A stretch of 64,000 nucleotides of DNA, from NCBI GenBank assembly GCA_030654835.1, contig JAURWS010000008.1, positions 23,099 to 87,098 on the forward strand, given 5' to 3'. Below are positions 10,410 through 19,414 of the stretch, piece by piece. The stretch comes from Gammaproteobacteria bacterium. GTDB taxonomy: Bacteria; Pseudomonadota; Gammaproteobacteria; Pseudomonadales; Pseudohongiellaceae. The translations under genes were made by a program, and so were the position numbers. The notes beneath the pieces are model-generated. The model did not search any database, was not told the DNA's origin, and worked only from the letters and a program-made list of their open reading frames with translations. The stretch's first letter is position 1, and each line of letters opens with the position of its first letter.

Positions 10410-11104
10410 AGATTGCGGTGATTCCAGCGCGCGGCGGTAGCAAGCGCATTCCGCGCAAGAACATAAAGCCTTTCGCTGGCAAACCGATGATCGCGCATGC
10501 AATTGGCGCTGCCCATGCTTGCGGACTCTTCGAACGCATCGTGGTGACGACCGACGACGCGGAAATCGGCGAGATCGCCCGCAGTCACGGTGCGGAAACC
10601 CCCTTTGTGCGCCCCGCCGAACTTGCCGACGACCATACACCGACGGTGCCCGTCATCGCCCATGCGATCCAGGCCTGCCGCAGCCTGGGCTGGGATGTGG
10701 AAGACGTTTGCTGCATCTACCCGGGCGTGCCCTTCATCCGCACTGAAGACCTCGCGGCCGCCTTCGACCTGCGGGTGACGAGCGGCGCCGACTACAGTTT
10801 TCCCATCGCGGAATTTCCCGCAGCCATCCAGCGAGCCCTGCGGCGCGACGCCGGCGGATGCACCCAGCCCTTCTTTCCTGAACACGAGCTGACCCGCACC
10901 CAGGATCTGGAGCCCGCCTTTTACGACGCCGGTCAGTTCTACTGGGGCTCGGCGCAGGCATGGATGACCAACAATCGCATCCATCGCAGCGGCGTGGGGC
11001 TGGTGATCCCCGCCTGGCGGGTGGTGGACATCGATACACCTGATGATTGGGAGCGCGCGCAGATGATGTGGCAGACCTTCTGCGCAGTCACTCCCGCTCG
11101 CTAG
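10406..11104 (+). CDS. pseF: PseF, CMP-pseudaminic acid cytidylyltransferase
   Basis: This is a 232-residue cytidylyltransferase with IPARGGSKRIPRKNIKPFAG at its N-terminus, VTTDDAEI, and the PseF-typical IYPGVPFIRTEDL and YDAGQFYWG segments, ending in VDIDTPDDWERAQMMW. It activates pseudaminic acid with CTP. The GTG start at 10406 overlaps the pseC stop. Compared with the other cytidylyltransferase of the window (7462) it matches the PseF subfamily, which has AGQFYWG where NeuA/LegF proteins have NGAFYL. It lies within an unbroken pseB-C-F-G order. Confidence 0.92.
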   Translation: MKIAVIPARGGSKRIPRKNIKPFAGKPMIAHAIGAAHACGLFERIVVTTDDAEIGEIARSHGAETPFVRPAELADDHTPTVPVIAHAIQACRSLGWDVEDVCCIYPGVPFIRTEDLAAAFDLRVTSGADYSFPIAEFPAAIQRALRRDAGGCTQPFFPEHELTRTQDLEPAFYDAGQFYWGSAQAWMTNNRIHRSGVGLVIPAWRVVDIDTPDDWERAQMMWQTFCAVTPAR

Positions 11105-11108
11105 TTCT

Positions 11109-12185
11109 ATGCGGATCGTATTTCGCGTCGACGCATCGGTAACCATCGGCGCTGGCCACGTCATGCGTTGCCTCACTCTTGCCGAAGCACTGCGTGAACG
11201 TGGTGCCCAGCCGCTCTTTGTGTGCCGACCGCACGAAGGCAATCTGTGCGAACTCATAGCGACGCGCGGCTTCGATCTGTCCGTGCTGTCTCCACCTCGG
11301 TTCGACCTGCCGGGGTATGGCGCATGGCTTGGAGCCGATTGGCAAAGTGATGCCGAAGAAACCCGTTGTGTGCTACTTGGTTTGGAGTCACCGCCAGAAT
11401 GGTTGGTGGCTGACCACTACGCGATCGACGCGAGATGGGAAACTACGCTACGCCCGCACGCTGGCAAACTGATGGCCATCGACGATCTTGCCGACCGGCC
11501 CCATGATTGCGACCTGCTGCTGGATCAGAACCTCGTTGCGGACATGGATACGCGCTATGCCGGGTTGCTGCCCTCGTGCTGCGAAACTCTGCTTGGGCCC
11601 GCATATGCCCTATTGCAGCCAGAGTTCGCTCAAGCGCGAAGGCAGGCGAAAGTGCGCACTGGAAGAATCCGGCGTGTACTGGTTTTTTTTGGTGGGGGCG
11701 ACAAGGCTGGAATGACCGCCATTACCATAGCCGCCTTGAACACCGTTGACTTCCCAGGTTTGGAGGTCGATGTCGTGGTCGGCGCTTCCAATCCTGATAT
11801 CGAAAACATCCGCGCGCAGATCGCGTTGTACCCGAACATACGGCCACACCTTAATCTTCCTACCCTGGCACCGTTGATTGCCGCAGCCGACCTAGGGGTG
11901 GGCGCATGCGGTGGAAATGTTTGGGAGCGGCTGTGCCTGGGCCTTCCAAGCATTGTGATCACGCTAGCCGAGAACCAGCGTGCTGCAGCGGTAGCCTTGC
12001 ATCGTAAGGGCCTGGTCCGATGGATCGGTGATCATGAAAACGTTGGCATCGCCGACTTGGTATCTGCGCTCCGAAAAGCCTTTTCAGAAGACTTGGCTGC
12101 CGAATGGTCAGAAACATGCTTTGGGGCAGTTGACGGAAAAGGGGTTGAGCGTGTAGTCGAGGCCATGAGGCTGGCTCCACGGTAA
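11109..12185 (+). CDS. pseG: PseG, UDP-2,4-diacetamido-trideoxy-altrose hydrolase
   Basis: This is a 358-residue GT-B-fold hydrolase. The N-terminal FRVDASVTIGAGHVMRC carries His17, the catalytic base position in Campylobacter PseG. FFGGGDKAGMT and the GACGGNVWERLCLGLPS nucleotide-binding region follow. It releases UDP to give the free sugar used by PseI. The gene starts 4 bases after pseF. PseH, the acetyltransferase step before PseG, is not in this block, and the GNAT at 19411 is the nearest candidate. PseG proteins are sometimes fused to PseH, but this one is not: its length is that of the hydrolase alone. Confidence 0.9.
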   Translation: MRIVFRVDASVTIGAGHVMRCLTLAEALRERGAQPLFVCRPHEGNLCELIATRGFDLSVLSPPRFDLPGYGAWLGADWQSDAEETRCVLLGLESPPEWLVADHYAIDARWETTLRPHAGKLMAIDDLADRPHDCDLLLDQNLVADMDTRYAGLLPSCCETLLGPAYALLQPEFAQARRQAKVRTGRIRRVLVFFGGGDKAGMTAITIAALNTVDFPGLEVDVVVGASNPDIENIRAQIALYPNIRPHLNLPTLAPLIAAADLGVGACGGNVWERLCLGLPSIVITLAENQRAAAVALHRKGLVRWIGDHENVGIADLVSALRKAFSEDLAAEWSETCFGAVDGKGVERVVEAMRLAPR

Positions 12186-12215
12186 ATTTCCCACTATTAA
12201 GACGGAGAGATTTTG

Positions 12216-13934
12216 ATGATCACACTTGGAATATGTAATGCTGAAACAGCATCTGCATGTGTTTTTAAAGACGGTGAATTGATGGCTGCCGTCAGCGAGG
12301 AGCGCCTGACGCGAGTGAAAATGGATCAGGCATTCCCGGTGCGGTCTATCCAGGCTGTCCTTGATGCCGCCGGCATAGCCCTTTCCGATCTGGATCAGGT
12401 CGCTTACGCTTGGGCAAAGGGGTTCGACGAGGGTGTACTGAGCAAGTACGTCTTGCGTGGTGTTGAGCTTTTTAGCGAGAGTAAGGAATCTCTCGATATA
12501 TTCCTCGAGCGTATCGAGGCTGAGTTGCGCCAAGATCTGCCGCGACGACAAGAATTCTGGGATTGGGCCAGGGCCAACTTGCCGTCAAGCCTGCACGATT
12601 CTGTCGTCACATGCTATCACCATGAGGCGCACGCCTACAGTGCCGCGCTGATGAGCCCTTTCAAAAATGCACTCGTCGTCACCGCCGACGGACGTGGCGA
12701 CTTCGAGTCGCTCACCTGCTGGGTATACGATTCCACGGCAACGCCTCCGCTGCGCAAGTTGTGCTCGAGCACGTCGGCCGACTCGCTTGGGTTCTTCTAC
12801 GGGCGTATCACAGGCCTCTTGGGCTTTACTCCTTGCCGGCATGAAGGGAAGATCACCGGGCTCGCCGCTCATGGGAATGCCGAGCGTGCCTTGCCACTGA
12901 TGCGGGAGATGATCGACTTCACCGATGGTGAAGTGAAGGCCAAGCTGGGGCCTCTTTTTCGCCCCTTCTACACAAACTACAGCGATGAGTTGAAAGCGCG
13001 CATCGCCGACTTCTCGCGAGAAGACATCGCCGCCGCCGCGCAACGACACCTCGAGGATATGCTGTGCAAGACGGTCGAAGAAATGTTTCGCAAGCATGCG
13101 CTGGGGCGTCTCCCAGTGGTGCTGGCCGGAGGTATCTTCGCCAATGTTCGGGTGAACCAGCTTATCAAGGAGCTGCCTTTGGTCTCTGGCGAGTTTGTCC
13201 AGCCGCACATGGGTGACGGTGGCCTGTGTGTCGGCGTGGCCGCCTACGCGCAAAATCGCGCCGGGATCAAAATCGTACCGATCAAGCACCAGTATCTCGG
13301 CCCCAGCGTTTCTGCGGACGAAGTCTGGGCAAAGCGCGAACGTTTCCCGAACAACGTCTTCGAGAAATGCAACGATGTCCTGGAAGACATCCTCGACAGC
13401 CTTAAGCAAGGTCAGGTAGTTGGCCTGGTGCGCGGTGCCATGGAATTCGGCCCGCGCGCGCTGTGCCATCGCAGCATCCTTTTCAAGTCCTCAGATCCCA
13501 GTTGCAACGACTGGTTGAACAAGCGCATGAACCGAACGGAGTTCATGCCGTTCGCCCCGGTCATTACTAGTGAATTGGCCGCGCAATCGTTCGTTGGTTT
13601 CTCTGAATCAGACGAGACGCTGCGTTACATGACGGCTACGATGAAGTGCAAGCCAGACTTCGCCGACAAATGTGCAGCGGTGACACACGTGGACAACACT
13701 GCGCGGCCGCAGGTTGTGCAAAAGGCCGACGATCCCTTCCTGTGGGAACTGCTGACGCGTTGGCATCAGATGACCGGTGAGTTCGCGCTGATCAATACCT
13801 CCTTCAATGCACACGAAGAACCAATCGTATGCACCAGCGAGGATGCCATCCTCAGCCTCAACGACAATACGGTAGATGTTGTGTTCATCGAGAGCATCAA
13901 GGTAACGGCAAATCGCATGGCGATGGCCAACTGA
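12216..13934 (+). CDS. NodU/CmcH-family carbamoyltransferase
   Basis: This is a 572-residue protein of the carbamoyltransferase family: an N-terminal Kae1-like ASKHA fold and a C-terminal YrdC-like domain. Seen are LGICNAETASACVFKDG at the start, a metal-binding CYHHEAHAYSAAL near 130, VTADGRGDFES, PCRHEGKITGLAAHG, LAGGIFANVRVNQ, and the C-terminal FGPRALCHRSIL and FMPFAPVI typical of NodU. Such enzymes transfer carbamoyl from carbamoyl phosphate to a sugar or antibiotic hydroxyl. It sits between pseG and pseI, so carbamoylation of a pseudaminic-type sugar or its precursor is the natural inference. ATG 12216 has a GGAGAG about 8 bases upstream. A TTG one codon before is less likely. Confidence 0.88.
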   Translation: MITLGICNAETASACVFKDGELMAAVSEERLTRVKMDQAFPVRSIQAVLDAAGIALSDLDQVAYAWAKGFDEGVLSKYVLRGVELFSESKESLDIFLERIEAELRQDLPRRQEFWDWARANLPSSLHDSVVTCYHHEAHAYSAALMSPFKNALVVTADGRGDFESLTCWVYDSTATPPLRKLCSSTSADSLGFFYGRITGLLGFTPCRHEGKITGLAAHGNAERALPLMREMIDFTDGEVKAKLGPLFRPFYTNYSDELKARIADFSREDIAAAAQRHLEDMLCKTVEEMFRKHALGRLPVVLAGGIFANVRVNQLIKELPLVSGEFVQPHMGDGGLCVGVAAYAQNRAGIKIVPIKHQYLGPSVSADEVWAKRERFPNNVFEKCNDVLEDILDSLKQGQVVGLVRGAMEFGPRALCHRSILFKSSDPSCNDWLNKRMNRTEFMPFAPVITSELAAQSFVGFSESDETLRYMTATMKCKPDFADKCAAVTHVDNTARPQVVQKADDPFLWELLTRWHQMTGEFALINTSFNAHEEPIVCTSEDAILSLNDNTVDVVFIESIKVTANRMAMAN

Positions 13935-13960
13935 TGGAAATTTCTAGGAGCGACCTACTC

Positions 13961-15004
13961 ATGCAGATAGGCCATCGAAAAATCGGCACTGATACCCCGC
14001 CTTTCATCATTGCGGAGATGTCGGGCAACCACAACCAGTCTCTCGAACGTGCGCTCAAGATAGTGGAGGCCGCCGCCGGTGCTGGAGCTCATGCCTTGAA
14101 ATTGCAGACCTACACGGCCGACACGATGACCCTCGCGATCAATAGTGACGAGTTCTTCATCAATGACGAAAAAAGCCTCTGGAAGGGCAACAGCCTGCAC
14201 GACTTGTACCAAAAGGCGTACACGCCCTGGGAATGGCACGCGCCCATCATGGCGCGTGCCGCCGAGCTCGGCATGGCCTGCTTCAGTTCGCCCTTCGATG
14301 CAAGCGCTGTCGACTTTCTGGAGTCCTTGAATGTCCCGGCTTATAAGATCGCTTCCTTCGAGAACATTGATTTGCCCCTGATTCGTAAGGTAGCGCGAAC
14401 CGGCAAGCCGATGATTATCTCAACCGGCATGGCCACCGCCGCCGAGATCGACGAAGCGGTGCGCGCCGCTCGCGAGGCCGGCTGCCGTGATCTGGTGCTG
14501 CTCAAGTGCACCAGCACCTACCCGGCCACGCCGGAGAACACGAACGTGTCCACGATCCCGCACATGCGGGAGTTGTTTGGATGCCAGATTGGCCTGTCCG
14601 ACCACACCATGGGTATCGGTGTCTCAGTTGCCGCAGTAGCACTGGGTGCCACCGTCATCGAAAAACACTTCACGCTGCGCCGCGCTGACGGCGGGGTGGA
14701 CAGTACCTTCTCGCTGGAGCCGGAGGAGCTGCGCTCCCTGGTCATCGAGACGGAGCGTGCCTGGCAGGCGCTGGGCTCAGTGAGTTACGGGCCCGGCGAG
14801 GCGGAAAAGAAGTCTCTGGTGTTTCGCCGCTCTCTCTATATAGCTGAGGATGTGAAGGCTGGCGACGTTCTCACCGAGGCAAACTTGCGTAGTATCCGGC
14901 CTGGCTTCGGCCTCGCTCCCAAATACCATGACACCCTGCTCGGGCGGCGGGTGAACCGTGACATCAAGAAGGGCACACCGATGTCCTGGGACCTCATTGG
15001 TTGA
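13961..15004 (+). CDS. pseI: PseI, pseudaminic acid synthase
   Basis: This is a NeuB-family synthase condensing PEP with 6-deoxy-AltdiNAc. It has FIIAEMSGNHNQSLERALKI, ALKLQTYTADTMTL, CFSSPFDASAVDFLE, YKIASFENIDLPLI, LLKCTSTYPATPEN, GLSDHTMGIGVSVAAVALGA and a C-terminal SAF domain (GDVLTEANLRSIRPGFGLAPKY). The MSGNHNQS and TYTADTMT wording distinguishes PseI from the LegI type at 3251. ATG 13961 is chosen because it has TAGGAG upstream at good spacing and gives the family N-terminus MQIGHRKIG. ATG 13934, overlapping the carbamoyltransferase stop as TGATG, would add nine residues and is also possible. Confidence 0.92.
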   Translation: MQIGHRKIGTDTPPFIIAEMSGNHNQSLERALKIVEAAAGAGAHALKLQTYTADTMTLAINSDEFFINDEKSLWKGNSLHDLYQKAYTPWEWHAPIMARAAELGMACFSSPFDASAVDFLESLNVPAYKIASFENIDLPLIRKVARTGKPMIISTGMATAAEIDEAVRAAREAGCRDLVLLKCTSTYPATPENTNVSTIPHMRELFGCQIGLSDHTMGIGVSVAAVALGATVIEKHFTLRRADGGVDSTFSLEPEELRSLVIETERAWQALGSVSYGPGEAEKKSLVFRRSLYIAEDVKAGDVLTEANLRSIRPGFGLAPKYHDTLLGRRVNRDIKKGTPMSWDLIG

Positions 15005-15014
15005 AAAGCCCAAA

Positions 15015-16049
15015 ATGTCTTCCATGAAAGATCTGATCAGGGCGCAAACCGCCATACTTGAAGCTCCGAGAGACCTGCACTTCAAGGAAGAGACGCTGGA
15101 TCCCGCGTCCTTGGGTGACGGTGAGCTGTTGGCCGCAACCATCGTGTCTGTGATCTCGCCGGGTACGGAGCTTGCCGCCTACAACGGTGCGCCGCCGCTG
15201 CGCCCGGGCGTGGTCTACCCGCGCTTGGTTGGCTACTGCAACGTCGCCCGCGTGCTGGCATGCGGCAAGGCCGTGAGCAGCATCGCACCCGGCGACCGCA
15301 TCCTTACTTTCTCCAGCCATCGCAGTCATTTTCGCATCCCCGCGACCGACGCGCTGGCGGTGTTGTCCACTGGCATCGCCAGTGAGGATGCGGCCTGCGC
15401 CTACCTCTTCCATCTGGGCTACGACGCCGTGCTCAAGTCGGGTCTGCGCCCGGGCAGCGACGTGGTGGTGATAGGCTTGGGCGTATTGGGTCTGACCACC
15501 GTCGCGTTGGCCGCATTGTCTGGCGCACGGGTGTTCGCTATCTCAGACCACGAGGCTCCGCGCCAGAAGGCGTTGGCCTTCGGTGCTGCCGCCTGCTTCA
15601 GCCGCAGCGAGTTTCCGCAGCTTGCAGAGCGACTCGGTACGGCGCGTGCGCAGGTGGTCATTACCACCAGCAACGCTTGGGCCGACTGGCGCCTTGCGCT
15701 CGAATCGGCTGGCCAGAAGGGTACGATCGCGGTGCTCGGCTTTCCCGGCCGTCAAGAGGAGGCCATTCCCTTCAATCCTCTCGACTCCGCGCATTTCTAC
15801 ATGCGACAGCTGCGCATCATGGCTGTGGGTATGGCACCGGAGCTGCCAGATTCGCGAGGCTTCCTGCCCTTCAACGAACGCGCCAACCTGCAGCGCCTGC
15901 TTGAATGGATACACGCTGGGCGGTTGCGCCCGGCTGAGCTTGTATCCGGTCGCTTCCCGGGCGCGCAGTTGGGCGACGCCTACGAACACTTAATGCGCCG
16001 TGAAGGCAACCCTCTGACCTACCTGTTGGACTGGACCGCTGAGCAATGA
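15015..16049 (+). CDS. MDR-family (zinc-type alcohol dehydrogenase-like) oxidoreductase lacking the GHE motif
   Basis: This is a 344-residue medium-chain dehydrogenase/reductase. The Rossmann motif VVVIGLGVLGLTTVALAA lies around residue 150, after a GroES-like N-terminal domain (SVISPGTELAAYNG, PRLVGYCNVARVLACG, GDRILTF). The catalytic-zinc GHExxG motif of true alcohol dehydrogenases is replaced by VGYCNVARV, as in the BchC-like and threonine-dehydrogenase-like branch, so zinc catalysis is doubtful. It is the first gene of a cassette with two Gfo/Idh proteins and an aminotransferase, which suggests sugar oxidation followed by amination. The stop overlaps the next start (ATGA). Its substrate is unknown. 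Confidence 0.75.
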   Translation: MSSMKDLIRAQTAILEAPRDLHFKEETLDPASLGDGELLAATIVSVISPGTELAAYNGAPPLRPGVVYPRLVGYCNVARVLACGKAVSSIAPGDRILTFSSHRSHFRIPATDALAVLSTGIASEDAACAYLFHLGYDAVLKSGLRPGSDVVVIGLGVLGLTTVALAALSGARVFAISDHEAPRQKALAFGAAACFSRSEFPQLAERLGTARAQVVITTSNAWADWRLALESAGQKGTIAVLGFPGRQEEAIPFNPLDSAHFYMRQLRIMAVGMAPELPDSRGFLPFNERANLQRLLEWIHAGRLRPAELVSGRFPGAQLGDAYEHLMRREGNPLTYLLDWTAEQ

Positions 16050-17125
16050 CCGCATCTTCCATCGGCAAGATTTGCGCCGCAGTCATCGGCTGTGGCCGTA
16101 TGGGTGCCGTTACCAGCGATGCGATGCGGCGTTTCGCGCCTGCGGCATGGATGCCGCTCAGCCATGCGGAAGCCGTTGTTACGCAGCCCAGCCTCGAACT
16201 AGTGGGTGTTTGCGATATTGAGCCGGGACTGCTTGCTTCCGCCGTCGCGCGCTTCGGCGTACCGGGTTACGCCGATTACCATGAGTTGCTTGACAACCTG
16301 CGCCCGGAACTTGTCACCGTCGCCACGCGAACGCCCGAGCGGCCGGACATCATCTCCGCTGCGGTGGCCGCTGGCGTGCGCGCCCTGCATCTGGAAAAGC
16401 CTCTTTGCAACAGCGTCGCGCAACTGACACAACTCGAAGCGCTGCTCGCAACCCCAAGCCTCGCTTGCACCTTCGGAACTCTGCGGCGCTACATGCCTAT
16501 TTATCGCCGCGCCCTTGAGCTCGCTGGCGGTGCAGAATTTGGTGGCCTGAACCAGGTGCAGGTCAACATGGGCAAGGCACCGCTCATGTGGACTCACCCG
16601 CATTCCATCGACTTACTGCTGTTCTTTGCTGGCGATCGCCGTGTCAAAAGCGTCTCTGCGCACTTTGCAGAGAGCAGCGTGGAACGGCAGGGCAGTCGGC
16701 TAGACGGTGATCCAGTCGTGGTGTCGGTGCTCTTCGAGTTCGACGACGGCCTGACCGGTCTGATTGGCCAAACCGGTGGTTGCGATGTCATTCTGGCCGG
16801 CAGCAACGGCACGATCACTGTCGAGTCGGACGGCCGTCGCCTGCGCATGCGGAGCAGCGAAGGCGACGATGCCTATTGGGACAGGCTTTGTGTCGAGGAG
16901 GCCGATGGTGATCCCGGTGGCACCCGTCTGGCCCTGGATCGCCTGGTCGATGGTCTGAACGGCAATACGAACCAGGTGCTTGCCGACAAGCGCGCCATCC
17001 TTACCGGGCAGCGCCTGCTGCTCGCCTGCGGCCAATCACACCTGGCCGGCGGTGCCGCCGTCGATCCGAATGAACTCGATCCGGATCTCGTCATCACTGG
17101 CCGCAGCGGCAATCGCTATGCGTGA
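16046..17125 (+). CDS. Gfo/Idh/MocA-family NAD(P)-dependent sugar oxidoreductase 1
   Basis: This 359-residue protein has the N-terminal Rossmann motif CAAVIGCGRMGAVTS, a central EKP motif in LHLEKPLCNS and a C-terminal alpha/beta domain with HPHSIDLLLFF. The EKP lysine that usually assists hydride transfer is present. The family oxidises or reduces sugar hydroxyl or keto groups, in nucleotide sugars (WbpB, WlbA) or free sugars and inositols. An inserted TSDAMRRFAPAAWMPLSHAEAV after the Rossmann turn is a longer loop than in WbpB-type proteins. It is coupled by overlap on both sides. A second member follows at once, so the pair may catalyse successive steps or form a hetero-oligomer. Confidence 0.8.
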   Translation: MTASSIGKICAAVIGCGRMGAVTSDAMRRFAPAAWMPLSHAEAVVTQPSLELVGVCDIEPGLLASAVARFGVPGYADYHELLDNLRPELVTVATRTPERPDIISAAVAAGVRALHLEKPLCNSVAQLTQLEALLATPSLACTFGTLRRYMPIYRRALELAGGAEFGGLNQVQVNMGKAPLMWTHPHSIDLLLFFAGDRRVKSVSAHFAESSVERQGSRLDGDPVVVSVLFEFDDGLTGLIGQTGGCDVILAGSNGTITVESDGRRLRMRSSEGDDAYWDRLCVEEADGDPGGTRLALDRLVDGLNGNTNQVLADKRAILTGQRLLLACGQSHLAGGAAVDPNELDPDLVITGRSGNRYA

Positions 17126-17151
17126 GTCACACGAAAGCGATGGAGTTTCGA

Positions 17152-18126
17152 ATGCCATTTAAGGTACTAATCATCGGCCTTGGTCAGATTGGCATGGGCT
17201 ATGACCTGACGTTAGACGCAGGGCATATCTATTCCCATGCCCGCGCTTTCACTATGCATCCCGACTTCGAACTGATCGGTGGCGTGGATCCCGATGCGGA
17301 GCGCTGCGCCACCTTCGAGCGAGTCTATACGTGCCCAGCTTATGCAGATATTGATGCCGCGCTCGCAGCGCACTCGCCCGATGTTGTGGCCATCGCCGTA
17401 GCCACGGCATATCACCAGGCTGTGCTCATGGAGGTGCTTGAACACGCGCGCCCACAGGCGATACTGTGTGAAAAACCGCTCGCCTATGACCTCGATGGCG
17501 CGCAGGCCATGGTCGATGCCTGTGCCTCCAAGGGGGTGGAGCTGTTTGTCAACTACATCCGGCGCAGTGATCCTGGTGCCATCGAGGTCGGGCGGCGCAT
17601 TGCCGCAGGCGCGATCAAAGCACCGCTTAAGGGTGTGGTCTGGTATTCCAAGGGGCTGCGCCACAATGGATCCCACTTTATGAACCTGCTCGAATACTGG
17701 CTGGGGGCGGTTCTCAGGACGGCCGTGATCCAGACGGGTCGAGTGCTGCCGGATGGCGATGCCGAACCCGATCTGGACATTACGTTTGAGCGGGGGCGGG
17801 CGGTGTTCCTGGCTGCGCGGGAAGAGGATTTTTCCCACTACACTGTCGAACTGATCGCCGCCAACGGCCGCCTGCGCTACGAGAGCGGTGGCGGGCGCAT
17901 TGAGTGGCAGCCGGTTGCCGAAGACGGCCGACTTGACGGTTACAAAAGGCTCGCCGAGCTGCCGGAGGAGATTCCCTCGGGCATGGACCGTTATCAATGG
18001 CACGTCGCCGACCAGCTCGCTGCAGCGCTGCAAGGGCGTGTGGCGCAGCTTTGCACCGGTACTGAAGCCCTGACTTCATTGAGCAGCATTGCCTCCCTCA
18101 TCCCTACATCAATACACCATGCTTAA
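17152..18126 (+). CDS. Gfo/Idh/MocA-family NAD(P)-dependent sugar oxidoreductase 2
   Basis: This 324-residue member of the same superfamily as the gene before it starts KVLIIGLGQIGMGYD and carries ILCEKPLAYDLDGA with the catalytic-type lysine. A WYSKGLRHNGSHFMNLLEYW segment supplies the usual HxxD-like region in altered form. The two Gfo/Idh proteins differ greatly in sequence, so this is not a recent duplication. ATG 17152 has GGAG six bases upstream. GTG 17122 would overlap the previous stop as GTGA and is an alternative. The 3' end overlaps the aminotransferase start by 8 bases. Confidence 0.8.
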   Translation: MPFKVLIIGLGQIGMGYDLTLDAGHIYSHARAFTMHPDFELIGGVDPDAERCATFERVYTCPAYADIDAALAAHSPDVVAIAVATAYHQAVLMEVLEHARPQAILCEKPLAYDLDGAQAMVDACASKGVELFVNYIRRSDPGAIEVGRRIAAGAIKAPLKGVVWYSKGLRHNGSHFMNLLEYWLGAVLRTAVIQTGRVLPDGDAEPDLDITFERGRAVFLAAREEDFSHYTVELIAANGRLRYESGGGRIEWQPVAEDGRLDGYKRLAELPEEIPSGMDRYQWHVADQLAAALQGRVAQLCTGTEALTSLSSIASLIPTSIHHA

Positions 18127-19414
18127 CAAACAAAAGCTAGCCTTGCTTGGCGGGCCGAAAGCAATTGACCGGCCATTTGTCCGTTATAACCCGATCGGTG
18201 CCGAGGAGGTTCAGGCCGCCAAGGCCGTCGTCGAGAGCGGCGTGCTGTCCCAGTTCATCGGTGCCTGGCATGATGATTTCAACGGTGGCCCCAAGGTCCG
18301 GGAGTTCGAGCGTGCCTGCGAGGCCTATTTCGGCGTGCGCCATGCGATCACCGTCAATTCCTGGTCTTCCGGCCTGACCGCTGCCATCGGCGCCATTGGC
18401 ATAGAGCCTGGCGACGAAGTCATTGTCAGCCCCTGGACCATGTGCGCCAGCGCGACCGCGATCCTTCACTGGAACGCCATTCCGGTGTTCGCCGATATCG
18501 AGCCGGACACCTTCTGCCTTGACCCCGCCGCAGTCGAGGCCAGCATCACGCCCTATACCAAAGCCATCATGGCGGTGGATATCTTTGGACATTCAGCAAA
18601 CATGCACGCGTTGATGGACATCGCCGCCCGTCACGGGCTCAAGGTGATCTCGGACACGGCGCAGGCACCAGGCGCCACATACCATGGCCGATACGCCGGT
18701 ACGCTGGCGCATGTCGGGGGCTACAGCCTGAACTACCACAAGCACATTCACACGGGTGAAGGGGGCATCCTCGTCACCGATGATGACGTGCTGGCCGAAC
18801 GCATGCGCATGATCCGCAACCACGCCGAGGCGGTCGTCGCCGACAGGGGATGGGACGACCTCGCGAACATGATTGGCTACAACTTTCGGCTGGGCGAGAT
18901 CGAGTCGGCGATGGGTATCGAGCAACTCAAGAAACTGGCGGGGTTTGTCGGCGACCGGCAACGAGCCGCCCAGCGGTTGGATAGCGGTCTGGCCGGACTC
19001 AAGGGTTTACGCACGCCGCCGGTGGTCGATGGCTGCACCCACGCATACTACGTCTATGCAATGACATTGGATCCCGCCGTCCTCGGCGTGCCGCGCACGC
19101 GCCTCCTTGAGGCGCTCGCCGCTGAAGGGGTGCAGGGTCTCTCCGGTGCCTATCAGAACCTGCATCTGCTGCCGATGTACCAGAAAAAGATGGCTTACGG
19201 GTCGAAGGGCTTCCCGTGGACTTCCGACATCTGCCATCGCGACGTGAGCTATGCCAAGGGTATCTGCCCGGTAGCGGAGGAGCTCAACGATTCGAGCTAC
19301 ATGGGCTTTGCGATGTGCCTGCACCAGCTCTCCGATACAGAGATCGATCTGCTGATCGAGGCTTTCCGGAAGGTGTGGGCGAATTTGTCCGCGCTGGCGG
19401 AGGGCGTGGTGTGA
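18119..19414 (+). CDS. DegT/DnrJ/EryC1-family PLP aminotransferase
   Basis: This 431-residue protein is longer than most family members. VNSWSSGLTAAIGAIGI, SPWTMCASATAILHW, the Asp/Gln pocket SDTAQAPGA and the PLP lysine, Lys208 in LNYHKHIHTGEGG, are intact. The YHKHIH surround resembles the branch that aminates cyclitols or keto-sugars rather than PseC or WbpE. After two oxidoreductases it could aminate the keto group they produce. It might also supply the aminotransferase missing from the LegB block. Those two readings cannot be separated by eye. Confidence 0.82.
   Translation: MLNKQKLALLGGPKAIDRPFVRYNPIGAEEVQAAKAVVESGVLSQFIGAWHDDFNGGPKVREFERACEAYFGVRHAITVNSWSSGLTAAIGAIGIEPGDEVIVSPWTMCASATAILHWNAIPVFADIEPDTFCLDPAAVEASITPYTKAIMAVDIFGHSANMHALMDIAARHGLKVISDTAQAPGATYHGRYAGTLAHVGGYSLNYHKHIHTGEGGILVTDDDVLAERMRMIRNHAEAVVADRGWDDLANMIGYNFRLGEIESAMGIEQLKKLAGFVGDRQRAAQRLDSGLAGLKGLRTPPVVDGCTHAYYVYAMTLDPAVLGVPRTRLLEALAAEGVQGLSGAYQNLHLLPMYQKKMAYGSKGFPWTSDICHRDVSYAKGICPVAEELNDSSYMGFAMCLHQLSDTEIDLLIEAFRKVWANLSALAEGVV

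Noticed and set aside
10433..10440. GGCGGTAG, the core of the ops/RfaH element of polysaccharide operons
   Set aside because: It lies within the pseF coding sequence, encoding the conserved ARGGSK motif, and has no JUMPstart context upstream of an operon.
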